A DNA stretch of 37,728 nt from Flavobacteriaceae bacterium (GCA_030065775.1 JASJDL010000004.1:1-37728); one strand, 5' to 3'. Counted from the first letter of the stretch, positions 7,827 through 16,629 are shown. Notes: generated from the letters alone by a model not told the origin. Numbers and translations are program-made.

Positions 7827-8747
7827 TTACTTTTTCTTCTGACAAAATTTTTTAAGAAACTCTGTTCTGTTTTTGACCCCGGTTTTTTTGAAAATATTGG
7901 AAGCATGTTTAGACACGGTTCTTTCTGCAATAAAAAAATCATCCGCAATTTGTTTGTAGGTTTGTTTGCTTAGAATTGACATTGCAATCTCTATTTCTCG
8001 TCTCGTAAGACTTTGGTAAATCAGCTTGGTATCTTGCAACTTGGTCTTATTTTCCCGGTAAAAGGAAAAAATTTCAAATAACCTGTTCTTGTTCTCAAGA
8101 AAGTAAAGATACCTATCTATCTCGATTGCTGTGATAGCGAAAAAGGCCAAATTCATAATGGTGAAAGTAAGCCATTGATAATCTCCGATTACCGTTAATA
8201 TTGGTAGCAACACTACACAGCTCACACTAAGGACAGAAAGTCTATTACGTCGTAGAATGAATCTATTGGATTTTTGAAAATGGCTAATACGTTCATGAAA
8301 TACGCCTAGAAAGTAAAATCCAATTAACGCAACTGGAATGGTGAAATAGTATCTCGCAACGTCCAGCGAACCTGTTATGAAATATGGTACTAAAAAAAGA
8401 CAAATGAACACAAGTCCTATTAAGATAGAAATGTTAGGAATTGACCAATAAACCCTAAGAATAATAATGTCAAATTCCTTGTACAGGTAAAAAATTAGGT
8501 AAATACAAGTTGTAATGGCCACACCATATGTGATGATGTATTGGAGGATAAAAGGTCCAGGGAAATGATCGGTCGGAAGAAAGCCACCTGTGGCATTGTA
8601 AGTTACATACAGAATACCTAAGAGAATATATCTGTTTAAACTGGCTCGTTTGAATTTAGCCCACTGAGTCAATGCAAAGCCTACTATTATTGCATCTATC
8701 AGAAGATAGAAAAAAGTTGTCCAATGTATTGAGGTGCCAAACATCAT
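7827..8747 (-). CDS. Membrane-anchored LuxR-type transcription regulator
   Basis: This 306-aa protein has about seven hydrophobic segments in the first 225 residues. The C-terminal LuxR/GerE helix-turn-helix (about 245-300) contains LTRREIEIAMSIL, KQIADDFFIAERTVSKHASNIFKKTGV and a basic tail. The plan is a one-component membrane sensor whose DNA-binding head faces the cytoplasm. It ends about 210 bp before rteC. The asparaginase-like gene is 3 nt upstream on the same strand, so the two are very probably one transcript. The input signal is unknown. Confidence 0.85.
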   Translation of the reverse strand: MMFGTSIHWTTFFYLLIDAIIVGFALTQWAKFKRASLNRYILLGILYVTYNATGGFLPTDHFPGPFILQYIITYGVAITTCIYLIFYLYKEFDIIILRVYWSIPNISILIGLVFICLFLVPYFITGSLDVARYYFTIPVALIGFYFLGVFHERISHFQKSNRFILRRNRLSVLSVSCVVLLPILTVIGDYQWLTFTIMNLAFFAITAIEIDRYLYFLENKNRLFEIFSFYRENKTKLQDTKLIYQSLTRREIEIAMSILSKQTYKQIADDFFIAERTVSKHASNIFKKTGVKNRTEFLKKFCQKKK

Positions 8748-8750
8748 TCA

Positions 8751-9242
8751 TCACTTTTTTACTTTTTCAAATCGTTTTTCCTGAATGTTTTTCTTCACAT
8801 TGTTCCAAGGAAAAATAGATTGATGCATTGCCAAATAAACCCCCTGTTCTAAATCTGATATTTTGGTCAATGCAAATGAAAGATTTTCAAAAGCATCTGT
8901 TTTTGGGTCAGTTCCCAATATGAATGCTCCGGTCAGGACAATTGTCTTGTCAATTCTAAGTTTCCCTAAAAATTTTGCAGTTTCTACCATAGTAAGTGTA
9001 CCATGAGTGATTATGACTTTTGAATATTTAGATTTTACAATTTCGGATGCTATAAGGGCTCTGTCAGCATCATTTATAAAGCGACTGTCTTTTAGGAATA
9101 CCCTTTTGATATGATATTCAGGGAGATTATCTATGTGATAAAGAAGGCTATCCAATGGCATAGGAGATTCTGTGGGTACTTGATTTAAGTTATCATACTC
9201 AAACCCTTCGATAGTACCTCCAGTTGTTAAAATATAAATCAT
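8751..9242 (-). CDS. Asparaginase-like N-terminal domain protein (half-length, altered active site)
   Basis: This 163-aa protein matches only the N-terminal domain of bacterial L-asparaginase/glutaminase (about 330 aa). It has TGGTI at 7-11, with Thr10 at the nucleophile position, and HGTLTMVETA at 80-89, where the family normally has HGTDTM. Leu83 thus replaces the Asp that binds substrate. The C-terminal domain that completes the active site between subunits is absent, and no remnant follows because the LuxR gene starts 3 nt later. Short stand-alone asparaginase-domain proteins exist in bacteria, so it may be a natural small form. With Leu83 I doubt classical asparaginase activity. It has no signal peptide. 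Confidence 0.75.
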   Translation of the reverse strand: MIYILTTGGTIEGFEYDNLNQVPTESPMPLDSLLYHIDNLPEYHIKRVFLKDSRFINDADRALIASEIVKSKYSKVIITHGTLTMVETAKFLGKLRIDKTIVLTGAFILGTDPKTDAFENLSFALTKISDLEQGVYLAMHQSIFPWNNVKKNIQEKRFEKVKK

Positions 9243-9350
9243 CAGATGAAAACAATTACTAAAATGTATCCTACAATTTTATTTGAGCCAATAAACCAAA
9301 GTTTCGTATTTATTAGATAGAATCAGGTAGTAATTAGTAACATACTATCC

Positions 9351-9362
9351 ATTGTTACCAAT
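9351..9362. promoter_or_regulatory. ATTGTTACCAAT motif upstream of the DUF2911 gene
   Basis: This near-palindromic 12-mer (ATTG...CAAT arms) lies 75 bp upstream of the gene at 9437. The same 12-mer occurs at 14496-14507 upstream of the cupin gene, and a 10/12 match (GTTGTTACGAAT, 13311-13322) lies just before the AraC-type gene. It could be an operator of one of the two membrane regulators in this cargo; this is inference. Confidence 0.3.
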
Positions 9363-9436
9363 ACTTAATTGTCATACAATAGCATTCCTACACAAGAAAT
9401 TATTTTAGACGCTTAGTTCAAAAAACAATCCTGATT

Positions 9437-10495
9437 ATGAAAAAACTTATAGTACTTATATCAATCACATTTTTTAGTACTTCTCAATTTTGCGAAGCTC
9501 AATGGCTACTACGGTTGCCTGAATTGAGCAAAGAGAATCGAGTAGCTCAAACCATTGGAATAACCGAAATTGAAATATTATATCAAGCCCCAGTTGCAAG
9601 GGGAAGAAAGATAATGGGAAAATTGGTGCCGTATGATAAAGTATGGCGTTCTGGTGCTTTTGAATCTACTCTAATTTCGTTCGAACACGAGGTGTCAATT
9701 GAAGGGCAACATCTACCCGCTGGTACATATAGTTTTCATACCATTCCTTCAGAAAATGAATGGACAGTAATATTTTCTACAAATACAGAACAATGGGGAA
9801 GCTTTAGCTACAGCGAGAGTGAAGATGCCCTTCGAGTCAAGGTAAGACCTCAAAATGTAGCTACCTATAGAAATGTAATGCAGTTTGGTTTTGAAAATTT
9901 TGCTGACTATTCAACAAACATATATTTACACTGGGCAGATACCAAAGTATCTTTTAATGTAAAAGTAGACCACTTAAAGACAAGCCTTGCCTATATAAAA
10001 GACCAAATGAGAACTCTACCGGGTTATCAATGGCTTGGTACTATGGAGGCAGCTAAGTATTTAGCGACATATAATTATGAATTAGATTATGCCTTGCAGC
10101 TTATAGATAGGTCGATAAGGCAAGAAGAAAGGTTTGAAAATCTTATCACCAAATATGAAATTCTAAGAAAATTAGGGAAAATAGAGGAGGCTCAAAAGTT
10201 CTTAGAGAAAGCCAAAGAAAAGGGTGATTTCAGAAAGTTTTCCAGACATGCTCAAGGAGCTTTTCGCTATCATGCTAACCCGGAGGACGCTTTCCATATG
10301 TTTGATTTAATAATGAAAATATATCCCGTAACATGGAGGTCGTATGCAAACTATGGAGATGCCTTTGCATTTATGGAGGATAAAGAAAAGTGCCAGGAAT
10401 GGTATCAAAAAGCTTGGCGTGCAGCTAAGAATGAAAATGACAAAGAACGTATTTTATCAAACGCTGAACTTTACCAGATTACAATTAAACAATGA
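9437..10495 (+). CDS. Exported DUF2911 protein with helical-repeat C-terminus
   Basis: This protein of 352 aa has a signal peptide (about 1-21, MKKLIVLISITFFSTSQFCEA). The DUF2911 domain (about 25-165) has IEILYQAPVARGRKIMGKLV, YDKVWRSGAFE and PAGTYSFHTIP. The C-terminal half (about 190-350) is alpha-helical with TPR-like features (YEILRKLGKIEEAQKFLEKA, WYQKAWRAAK). DUF2911 proteins are common secreted Bacteroidetes proteins of unknown biochemical role. The stop overlaps the next gene's ATG (ATGA, 4 bp), so the two are translationally coupled. It is the first gene of a plus-strand set of exported proteins. Confidence 0.85.
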   Translation: MKKLIVLISITFFSTSQFCEAQWLLRLPELSKENRVAQTIGITEIEILYQAPVARGRKIMGKLVPYDKVWRSGAFESTLISFEHEVSIEGQHLPAGTYSFHTIPSENEWTVIFSTNTEQWGSFSYSESEDALRVKVRPQNVATYRNVMQFGFENFADYSTNIYLHWADTKVSFNVKVDHLKTSLAYIKDQMRTLPGYQWLGTMEAAKYLATYNYELDYALQLIDRSIRQEERFENLITKYEILRKLGKIEEAQKFLEKAKEKGDFRKFSRHAQGAFRYHANPEDAFHMFDLIMKIYPVTWRSYANYGDAFAFMEDKEKCQEWYQKAWRAAKNENDKERILSNAELYQITIKQ

Positions 10496-10986
10496 AAGCG
10501 TATTTAAACATAAGCATCATTGCAATAATTTTTCTCTCACTGTTAAATTCATGCAAGAAAGAAGTTCCCCGGACAAAACGAGAGATGCTTACAGGAGAAT
10601 GGGAGTCCAAGTATATGTATGTAAAGAAGAATACTTTTAACAATAGCGATAGCACGGTCATTGTTGATGTAAATCCTGACAACTATAAAGAAATACTTAA
10701 CCTTTCGACTGCGATAGTGGATTTTAAAAAAAGGGGCTCCTTTACTGAAAAATACATTGGAGTAAATGGCGATACATTATTTGAACAACAAGGTTATTGG
10801 TCATTTGTTGGAGACAGCATTATTATGAGTGTTTATAAACCCTTGAAGAGTCAATCTGTTTTGAAGTATCACATTGTTATAGAAGGTGATACGGCAAAAT
10901 TCAATTCTGTAATGGATTACGATGGGGATGGAAGTGAGGATGACGAGTTTAAAGGTATTTCAATAAGAAAAATATCAAAAAAATAA
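10492..10986 (+). CDS. Small lipoprotein of unknown function
   Basis: This 164-aa protein has a lipoprotein signal: a hydrophobic helix followed by the lipobox LLNSC, with Cys21 as the anchor. The rest is beta-rich (GEWESKYMYVKK, GYWSFVGDSIIMSVY, LKYHIVIEGDTAKFNSVMDYDGDG), which suggests a lipocalin-like barrel. Such small lipocalin-type lipoproteins are frequent in Flavobacteria, but I do not recognise the exact family. It overlaps the DUF2911 gene by 4 bp and precedes the DUF1579-like gene by 11 nt, so it belongs to the same transcript. Confidence 0.75.
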   Translation: MKAYLNISIIAIIFLSLLNSCKKEVPRTKREMLTGEWESKYMYVKKNTFNNSDSTVIVDVNPDNYKEILNLSTAIVDFKKRGSFTEKYIGVNGDTLFEQQGYWSFVGDSIIMSVYKPLKSQSVLKYHIVIEGDTAKFNSVMDYDGDGSEDDEFKGISIRKISKK

Positions 10987-10997
10987 GCATAGCAATA

Positions 10998-11585
10998 ATG
11001 AAAAAATCAATTCTAAAACTATTTATAAACCTATTCCTTTTTGTTAGTTCAATTAGTCTATACAGCCAGGAGTTTGATGTAATACCTGGATACAAACCAG
11101 GACCGGCACCAGAACTTGAAAAGCTAAGTTTTCTTATCGGAAATTGGAACGTACAACCCTTTTTTAGAGAAAAAGAAACCGACCAGTGGACAAAAGGAAG
11201 GCAATCTACTTCCAAAATTACTCTAGCTATGGATGAGGGTTTTATAAAAGAAGAGTCCATGGTATATTTCGTAGATGTGCCTTGGAAAGGATTAAGCTTT
11301 CGGGGATACGATAAATTTAGCAAGACTTTCAGGATGGTATATCTTGATAACATCTGGACTTTGTTAGATGTTTATGAAGGCTTTTTTGAAGGTGAAAAAT
11401 TAATATTTAGCAATGAACGAAGTGGGACGCATTATATCGTACCTGATGGTTCGGGTAATCGTGCATTAGTTAAAACAATTACCTACCCTTCACAAAGTGG
11501 GTTTACAATGGATTCTTACAGCTCATATGATAAAGGTGAGACCTGGACAAACCTTTTCAGGCTACAATACTCTGAGTCCAATTGA
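10998..11585 (+). CDS. Exported DUF1579-like protein
   Basis: This 195-aa protein has an N-terminal signal peptide (about 1-23, ending YSQ). The body has the DUF1579-type pattern: LEKLSFLIGNWNV, then paired strands SKITLAMDEGFIKEESMVYF, GLSFRGYDKFSKTFRMVYLD and YSSYDKGETWTNLFRLQY. The fold is expected to be a lipocalin-like barrel that binds a small ligand; no catalytic residues are known. It is co-oriented with the lipoprotein and VOC genes and spaced 11 nt and 25 nt from them. Confidence 0.7.
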   Translation: MKKSILKLFINLFLFVSSISLYSQEFDVIPGYKPGPAPELEKLSFLIGNWNVQPFFREKETDQWTKGRQSTSKITLAMDEGFIKEESMVYFVDVPWKGLSFRGYDKFSKTFRMVYLDNIWTLLDVYEGFFEGEKLIFSNERSGTHYIVPDGSGNRALVKTITYPSQSGFTMDSYSSYDKGETWTNLFRLQYSESN

Positions 11586-11610
11586 ATAGCATTGTGTCTC
11601 ACAAAAAAAT

Positions 11611-12036
11611 ATGAATCAAAGAATAGCGCATATAGCCCTAGTCATAAAAGACTATGATAATGCTATAGATTTTTACACAAAAAAACTTGATTTTGAACTG
11701 GTAGAAGATTCTAAACTAAGTGAAGAAAAGCGCTGGGTATTGATTGCTCCTCCAGGAGCAAAAGATTGTTGTATACTACTAGCCAGAGCTGTTAATGAGG
11801 AACAGGAAAAAGCCATTGGCAATCAGACCGGAGGGAGAGTGTTTCTTTTTCTGTTTACTGATGATTTCTGGAGAGATTATAACAAAATGCTGGAAAGAAA
11901 GGTAAAGTTTATTAGACCTCCTAAAGAAGAAGAGTATGGAACAGTTGCGGTATTTGAAGATTTGTATGGAAATCTGTGGGATTTACTACAGCCAAATCCT
12001 AGCAACAAGGGACTATTTATAGACAAAGCAGATTGA
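11611..12036 (+). CDS. VOC (glyoxalase/bleomycin-resistance fold) family protein
   Basis: This 141-aa cytoplasmic protein has two babbb modules. The first has IAHIALVIKDYDNAIDFYTKKLDFELVED, with His8 as a likely metal ligand. The second has GRVFLFLFTDDFWRDYNKMLERKVKF and then EEEYGTVAVFEDLYGNLWDLLQP, with a Glu and the DLYGN-WDL ending of the family. VOC proteins are metal-dependent lyases, dioxygenases or drug-binding proteins; the substrate cannot be told. It lies last in the 9437-12036 gene run. Confidence 0.88.
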   Translation: MNQRIAHIALVIKDYDNAIDFYTKKLDFELVEDSKLSEEKRWVLIAPPGAKDCCILLARAVNEEQEKAIGNQTGGRVFLFLFTDDFWRDYNKMLERKVKFIRPPKEEEYGTVAVFEDLYGNLWDLLQPNPSNKGLFIDKAD

Positions 12037-12135
12037 TAGTCCTTGTTGTAATAGGATTCTATGTTCCTATGAAAGATGAGTCCCTTGTAATAACAAATAT
12101 TAGTAAGGCCAAATTTATTATCAAAATATAACGCA

Positions 12136-13296
12136 ATGAATCCACTAAAAATAATTCACGTCATTCTATTAGTAGCCATAGTTATTTTACTATCAAATTG
12201 TAATACTAAAACCCAAAATAACTCTAAAAATATACCTGAAGTTAAAATCATTGAGGTTGCCAACAATCTTAAAATTCCTTGGACAATTGATTTTACCGAT
12301 GACGGCAGATTATTCTTTACCCAGAAGGAAGGAGAGATTATGGTAATGAACAAAGAACAAAGCAAAACAGATATTTGGGCCAAGTTAGCTGTAGCCAAGA
12401 CAGGAACAGCGGGATTAACGGGTATGGCCATTCATCCTCAATTTATAGATAACAAATTCATTTTTGTTTATGCTGTATTTCCATACACTGACAGGGAAGA
12501 TACTTTTTTTAGTCGGGTAATTCGATTTAAGGATTCATCTAATATTGGTGTGGATAAAACCATTATTCTTGATAGTCTACCAGTTTATGATACCCACTCA
12601 GGAGGCGGCCTTTCTTTTGGACCTGATGGCAAGCTTTACGTTTCCCTCGGAGATGCTGAAAAACTTGATTCCGTTCAAAGTATGTCAAGTTTAATTGGTA
12701 AAATTCTCAGAGTAAATTCTGATGGGACAATTCCACATAATAATCCGTTTAAAGATTCTCCAATTTTTTCAATTGGTCATAGAAACCCTCAAGGTTTTGC
12801 TTGGCATCCAGAGAAATCAATCTTGTTTGCTACCGAGCACGGACCTAGTGACTTTCCAGGAGAAGGAGGAAGACGCGACCAGGACGAGCTAAATGTGATT
12901 GTTGCCAAAGGGAACTACGGTTGGCCACAATATTCGGGGATTCACAATTTAGAAGGGTATTATGACCCCCTTGTCGACTGGACTCCAGGTATTGCTCCAA
13001 ATGGTATTGACTTTTATATCAATGAGAAATCTAAATGGCATCACCATCTTTTTGTAGGGGGCATGAAAGGCCAGCAATTAAGGAGGGTTAAATTGAAGGA
13101 AAATACTACTACATTTGGCTGGGAGATAGTTGAAGAAGAATCACTGTTCTTAGAAAAGTACGGGCGTATAAGGGCGGTGAAAATGGGTCCGGATGGATAT
13201 CTATATTTTTCAACCACAAATAGAGATGGGTTTGGGAGACGAAGAAATCTGATTAAAGAAAACGATGATAAGATTTTTAAAGTGAAATTTTATTAG
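12136..13296 (+). CDS. PQQ-dependent sugar dehydrogenase-like lipoprotein (soluble aldose dehydrogenase type)
   Basis: This 386-aa protein has a lipoprotein signal (LLSNC, Cys22). Its six-bladed propeller motifs match soluble glucose/aldose dehydrogenases (GSDH/YliI type): IPWTIDFTDDGRLFFTQKEG, HSGGGLSFGPDGKLYVSLGD with His154 at the catalytic base position, IGHRNPQGFAWHP, EHGPSDFPGEGGRRDQDELN and GNYGWP. These enzymes oxidise aldose sugars in the periplasm with bound PQQ and Ca. PQQ synthesis genes are not in the window. It has its own 100-bp upstream space and is followed 31 nt later by an AraC-type regulator on the same strand. Confidence 0.88.
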   Translation: MNPLKIIHVILLVAIVILLSNCNTKTQNNSKNIPEVKIIEVANNLKIPWTIDFTDDGRLFFTQKEGEIMVMNKEQSKTDIWAKLAVAKTGTAGLTGMAIHPQFIDNKFIFVYAVFPYTDREDTFFSRVIRFKDSSNIGVDKTIILDSLPVYDTHSGGGLSFGPDGKLYVSLGDAEKLDSVQSMSSLIGKILRVNSDGTIPHNNPFKDSPIFSIGHRNPQGFAWHPEKSILFATEHGPSDFPGEGGRRDQDELNVIVAKGNYGWPQYSGIHNLEGYYDPLVDWTPGIAPNGIDFYINEKSKWHHHLFVGGMKGQQLRRVKLKENTTTFGWEIVEEESLFLEKYGRIRAVKMGPDGYLYFSTTNRDGFGRRRNLIKENDDKIFKVKFY

Positions 13297-13327
13297 TAAG
13301 TTCTTATTTTGTTGTTACGAATTATTT

Positions 13328-14458
13328 ATGGACTATCTTCAATTACTTTTCATCATATGTGCATTCAATGGATTTTTTCTTTCGCTTATACTACTTGTAC
13401 AGAAACGAGGCAATCGAAAATCTAATCATACACTTGTATTTCTTCTAATAATTATTTCTGTCTGCTTAATTGAGGTTTATCTCATGAACAGAGGGGTTTA
13501 CCCATTTCATATTCCACATATATACCAGTATTCATTCCCTCTTCTTTTCCTAATTGGCCCAACATATTTTATCTATACAAGAGCCAAATTATTTGAAGAA
13601 CCATATTTGAGCAAAAAAGACATTATTCACTTCATTCCATTTGTGCTCTCTTTTGCTCTTCTTTCAAATAGATATTTTCTAAGCAGTTATGAAAGAGACA
13701 GTTTCCTTAAAGACAAACTAGGTGGACAATTGTTAGTCGTAGAGGACATTAATGTTATTCTGATGATATTGATGTTATTGCAAAACGCATTTTACATTTA
13801 CGTTTCGTGGCAACTACTAAGAAAAAATGAATCATTGGTTAAAAGCTATCATTCGAACTCTTCCCTTATTCAGTTTTCCTGGACAAAAAATTTAACTCTT
13901 GCTTTTCTAATATTCTTAGTAATCTATTTATGCATTTTTCTACTAATGAATATTATAAGACATTATACACCAATGATTGATTCATTGGTATTAGTGGGGC
14001 TTTCAATAATCATTCTGCTTACAGCATATTTTGCGTTAAAAAATCCAGAAATATATTTAGATGATTTTATTAAAACTGCAAAAGAGAAATATAAATATTC
14101 AGTTTTATCGCTAGCAGAGAGGCAACAATTGATCAAAAAATTGGATAATTTAATGGAATCTCGTAAACCCTACTACAAGTCAGACCTAAAGATGTCCGAA
14201 TTGGCTGAAATGATGTCGTTATCCAATAACTACCTCTCCCAAATAATCAATCAAGAAAAAGGCGTGAATTTTTTTGATTATGTGAATTCCTTTCGCGTAG
14301 AAGCAGCAAAGAAAAAATTGATCGATCCTGACAATAGACATCTTACAAATTTTGCAATAGCGTATGAGGTTGGGTTTAGCAATAAAACCTCATTTCATAG
14401 GATTTTTAAAAAACATTGTAATATTACTCCTTCTGAGTTCGTAAAAGCCAATTCTTAA
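13328..14458 (+). CDS. Membrane-anchored AraC-family regulator
   Basis: This 376-aa protein has about seven hydrophobic segments in the first 240 residues. The C-terminal AraC double helix-turn-helix (about 275-376) has LKMSELAEMMSLSNNYLSQIINQEKGVNFFDYVN and then AIAYEVGFSNKTSFHRIFKKHCNITPSEFVK. Like the LuxR-type protein at 7827-8747, it is a one-component membrane sensor, a common Flavobacteria design. It lies 31 nt after the sugar dehydrogenase gene. A probable target motif (near ATTGTTACCAAT) overlaps its own start region. Confidence 0.88.
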   Translation: MDYLQLLFIICAFNGFFLSLILLVQKRGNRKSNHTLVFLLIIISVCLIEVYLMNRGVYPFHIPHIYQYSFPLLFLIGPTYFIYTRAKLFEEPYLSKKDIIHFIPFVLSFALLSNRYFLSSYERDSFLKDKLGGQLLVVEDINVILMILMLLQNAFYIYVSWQLLRKNESLVKSYHSNSSLIQFSWTKNLTLAFLIFLVIYLCIFLLMNIIRHYTPMIDSLVLVGLSIIILLTAYFALKNPEIYLDDFIKTAKEKYKYSVLSLAERQQLIKKLDNLMESRKPYYKSDLKMSELAEMMSLSNNYLSQIINQEKGVNFFDYVNSFRVEAAKKKLIDPDNRHLTNFAIAYEVGFSNKTSFHRIFKKHCNITPSEFVKANS

Positions 14459-14495
14459 TTTCTTTCTAGTCATTTTATTGTATTGCTATATAGAT

Positions 14496-14507
14496 TGTTA
14501 CCAATTT
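14496..14507. promoter_or_regulatory. ATTGTTACCAAT motif upstream of the cupin gene
   Basis: This 12-mer is identical to the one at 9351-9362. It lies 66 bp upstream of the cupin start, in the gap after the AraC-type gene. A shared regulator is possible but unproven. Confidence 0.3.
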
Positions 14508-14573
14508 AGGGGTTAGCCACATGACATGTTTTGTTCTATTGAATTAGCTTAGAATTCATTAGAATAAAATGTT

Positions 14574-15110
14574 ATGGATCGGAAAATATTAATTATCCCT
14601 CTTTTCTTTTCACTTTCTCTCTTTTGCATCATGCTGATAACACAGGAAAATTATGCTACAAACATTTTAAGGGAAGGTACAAAGTCAAATCAAGACGATG
14701 ATTCAAATGGCTTTATACTAAACATGCATGAGGGAACGAGAATTAATCGGCATTTGATCAAAGTTGATAAACATGTTGGCTCTGAGAATTTAGGGCTCGG
14801 TGTATACGAACTGGCATCTGGGCTAAAAGTTCCAATTCACAAACACGAGCATGAAGATGAAATCCTTGTTATTGATGAGGGTAAGGGGATTGGTTATGTA
14901 GGGAATAAAAGTAAAGAAGTGAAGGATGGTTCCATAATTTTTATACCTAAAGGAGTTTGGCATGGGGTACATAATACAGATTCCAAGAAGATGAAAATTA
15001 CTTGGATAGTGTCCCCTCCAATTTTTCCAGAATTTCTAAAAGACAAGGAACCGGGAAGTGGCGAACGGCATGGCCATATCTACAAAAAACTAAATCCAGA
15101 TGAAAAGTAA
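14574..15110 (+). CDS. Membrane-anchored or exported cupin protein
   Basis: This 178-aa protein has an N-terminal hydrophobic segment (about 4-23), a signal peptide or anchor. The cupin domain (about 70-150) has the first metal motif around His89, His91 and His93 with Glu96 (PIHKHEHEDEILVI) and the second at His130 (IPKGVWHGV). Metal-binding cupins act as dioxygenases, isomerases or binding proteins. It overlaps the intradiol dioxygenase gene by 11 bp, so the two are translationally coupled and may act on related aromatic compounds; this is inference. Confidence 0.85.
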   Translation: MDRKILIIPLFFSLSLFCIMLITQENYATNILREGTKSNQDDDSNGFILNMHEGTRINRHLIKVDKHVGSENLGLGVYELASGLKVPIHKHEHEDEILVIDEGKGIGYVGNKSKEVKDGSIIFIPKGVWHGVHNTDSKKMKITWIVSPPIFPEFLKDKEPGSGERHGHIYKKLNPDEK

Positions 15111-15725
15111 TAAAAATAGAAGATCGTTTATCCAAAAAATAGTCGTGTCGTTAATTGGTTTAGGCTTAATCCCAAAGACAGCTTGGTCACACTTGTCAGT
15201 CAAGAATTGTTCTACAGGTAGCGATCAGGCTGGCCCATTTTATCGCAAGGGTGCACCTACCAGGTATGATCTCACCAATGGAAAGAAGGTAGAAGGGGTT
15301 TCCCTTATAGTTTCGGGCACTATATATGATTCGGATTGTCAAACCCCAATTTCAAATGCAGAATTAGATATATGGCATGCTGGTCATAGTGGAAAATATG
15401 ACAATAGTAGCACGGAATTTATGTTTAGAGGTATTATTATTACCGATGACCGGGGAAAATATGAGTTTAAAACTGTTCTTCCTGGCTTATATGACCGTCG
15501 ACCACGTCATATTCACTTTAAAGTCAGGCATAAAGAATATCGTGCCTTAACCACGCAATTATCTTCCAGGGAGATAAAAGGCTTGATACTGACCCTCTAG
15601 CGATTTCATCTAAAGGTAAAAAGAGAGCTATGTCGTATAATGAGGACGTCTCTGGAAATTTGAGCATGGTATTTAACATATATCTTGATAAAAAAAGTAA
15701 CCATCTATATAATGAATCTTATTAG
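15100..15725 (+). pseudogene. Tat-exported intradiol ring-cleavage dioxygenase, frameshifted
   Basis: The N-terminal 153 or so codons encode a twin-arginine signal (RRSFIQK, 7-13) and an intradiol dioxygenase domain with QAGPFYRKG, Tyr100 in HSGKYDN, and YDRRPRHIHF supplying Tyr131, His137 and His139, the four Fe(III) ligands. The frame read from 15100 ends early at 15600 with an unrelated tail. In another frame, from about 15564 to a stop at 15723-15725, the sequence continues FQGDKRLDTDP and NEDVSGNLSMVFNI, as expected for this family. One missing base at about 15562 (a codon like TAC in TTA-TxC-TTC) explains this. It is either a real recent inactivation or a sequencing error. All iron ligands lie before the break. 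Confidence 0.75.
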
Positions 15726-15795
15726 AGCCCTAAACACTTGGATACAAACAGTTTCTCATATTTTCTTTGAAAGTGAACTTTAAAATAATAAGTTA

Positions 15796-16629
15796 ATGAA
15801 AAACAATATTCTTTTTTTTCTCTTTTGCTTGGGAGCTATTAATATTTCATTTAGCCAGGGACAATCGTTTAACTTAGACTATTCAAAGAAGTCAGGCTCA
15901 ACTTTACGTTATTATTTTTCTCAGGACGCATCTCAAAATATGCCCGCTTTCGGCGCTGGCGGTGTCGTTATGAGCGGAAGGTTTAACTATAAAATTGTCA
16001 AATCTGGAAACAAGCTTACTCATGAACTTGGTTTTGTTGATCTCTCGTCGATAATTTTTGACGCCAATAGAACGATGTACTATCAGCCAACGGATAAACT
16101 CATTGATAGTTATTTTAAGTTCAGTACAAATAGCCATGGTGGCGAAAAAATGTTCATTAACGATGGTACCTTACCTATAATTGGGAGAATTTCGCCATCT
16201 ACTACCACGGAATTGAGGTTCTTTCTTCCCGAACTACCAAATAAGCCTGTAAAAGTAGGAGATAGCTGGAAGGTTGAAGAAAATTATAGCATGAAAAAAG
16301 ATCAGCGGAAAGATGATGTTATCAATGTACAGGAGTCAGGAGAATTCACGATATCAGAATATATTAAGGATTATAAAGATCCAATTTCAAATGGTAATGC
16401 GTGGACCTATGACGTCTTAAAAGTTACTGGAAAAGGCACAAAAACAACAAAAACTAAATGGGGCCCGAATGAGGTCGAATTGAAAGATTATGAAACTTTC
16501 ACTGGTTATTATGCACCAAGTGAAGGGATTTGGGTGTCTTTTGAAGTGAAAGCTGCAGGCACTGCTGGAAACATGGGTATTATGGGATATACAAACAAGT
16601 ATATTTACTGGCCCCCTTCAGAAAAATAA
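15796..16629 (+). CDS. Exported protein of unknown function
   Basis: This 277-aa protein has a clear signal peptide (about 1-20, ending SFSQ) and a beta-rich body. It includes STLRYYFSQDASQNM, GRFNYKIVKSGNKLTHELGFVDLSS, PNKPVKVGDSWKVEENYSM and KDYETFTGYYAPSEGIWVSFEVKAAG. The late motif VKVGDSWK is seen in several Bacteroidetes secreted beta-sandwich or lipocalin-like proteins, but I do not recognise the family and give no function. An inverted repeat that can end its transcript lies 45 bp after the stop. Confidence 0.7.
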   Translation: MKNNILFFLFCLGAINISFSQGQSFNLDYSKKSGSTLRYYFSQDASQNMPAFGAGGVVMSGRFNYKIVKSGNKLTHELGFVDLSSIIFDANRTMYYQPTDKLIDSYFKFSTNSHGGEKMFINDGTLPIIGRISPSTTTELRFFLPELPNKPVKVGDSWKVEENYSMKKDQRKDDVINVQESGEFTISEYIKDYKDPISNGNAWTYDVLKVTGKGTKTTKTKWGPNEVELKDYETFTGYYAPSEGIWVSFEVKAAGTAGNMGIMGYTNKYIYWPPSEK

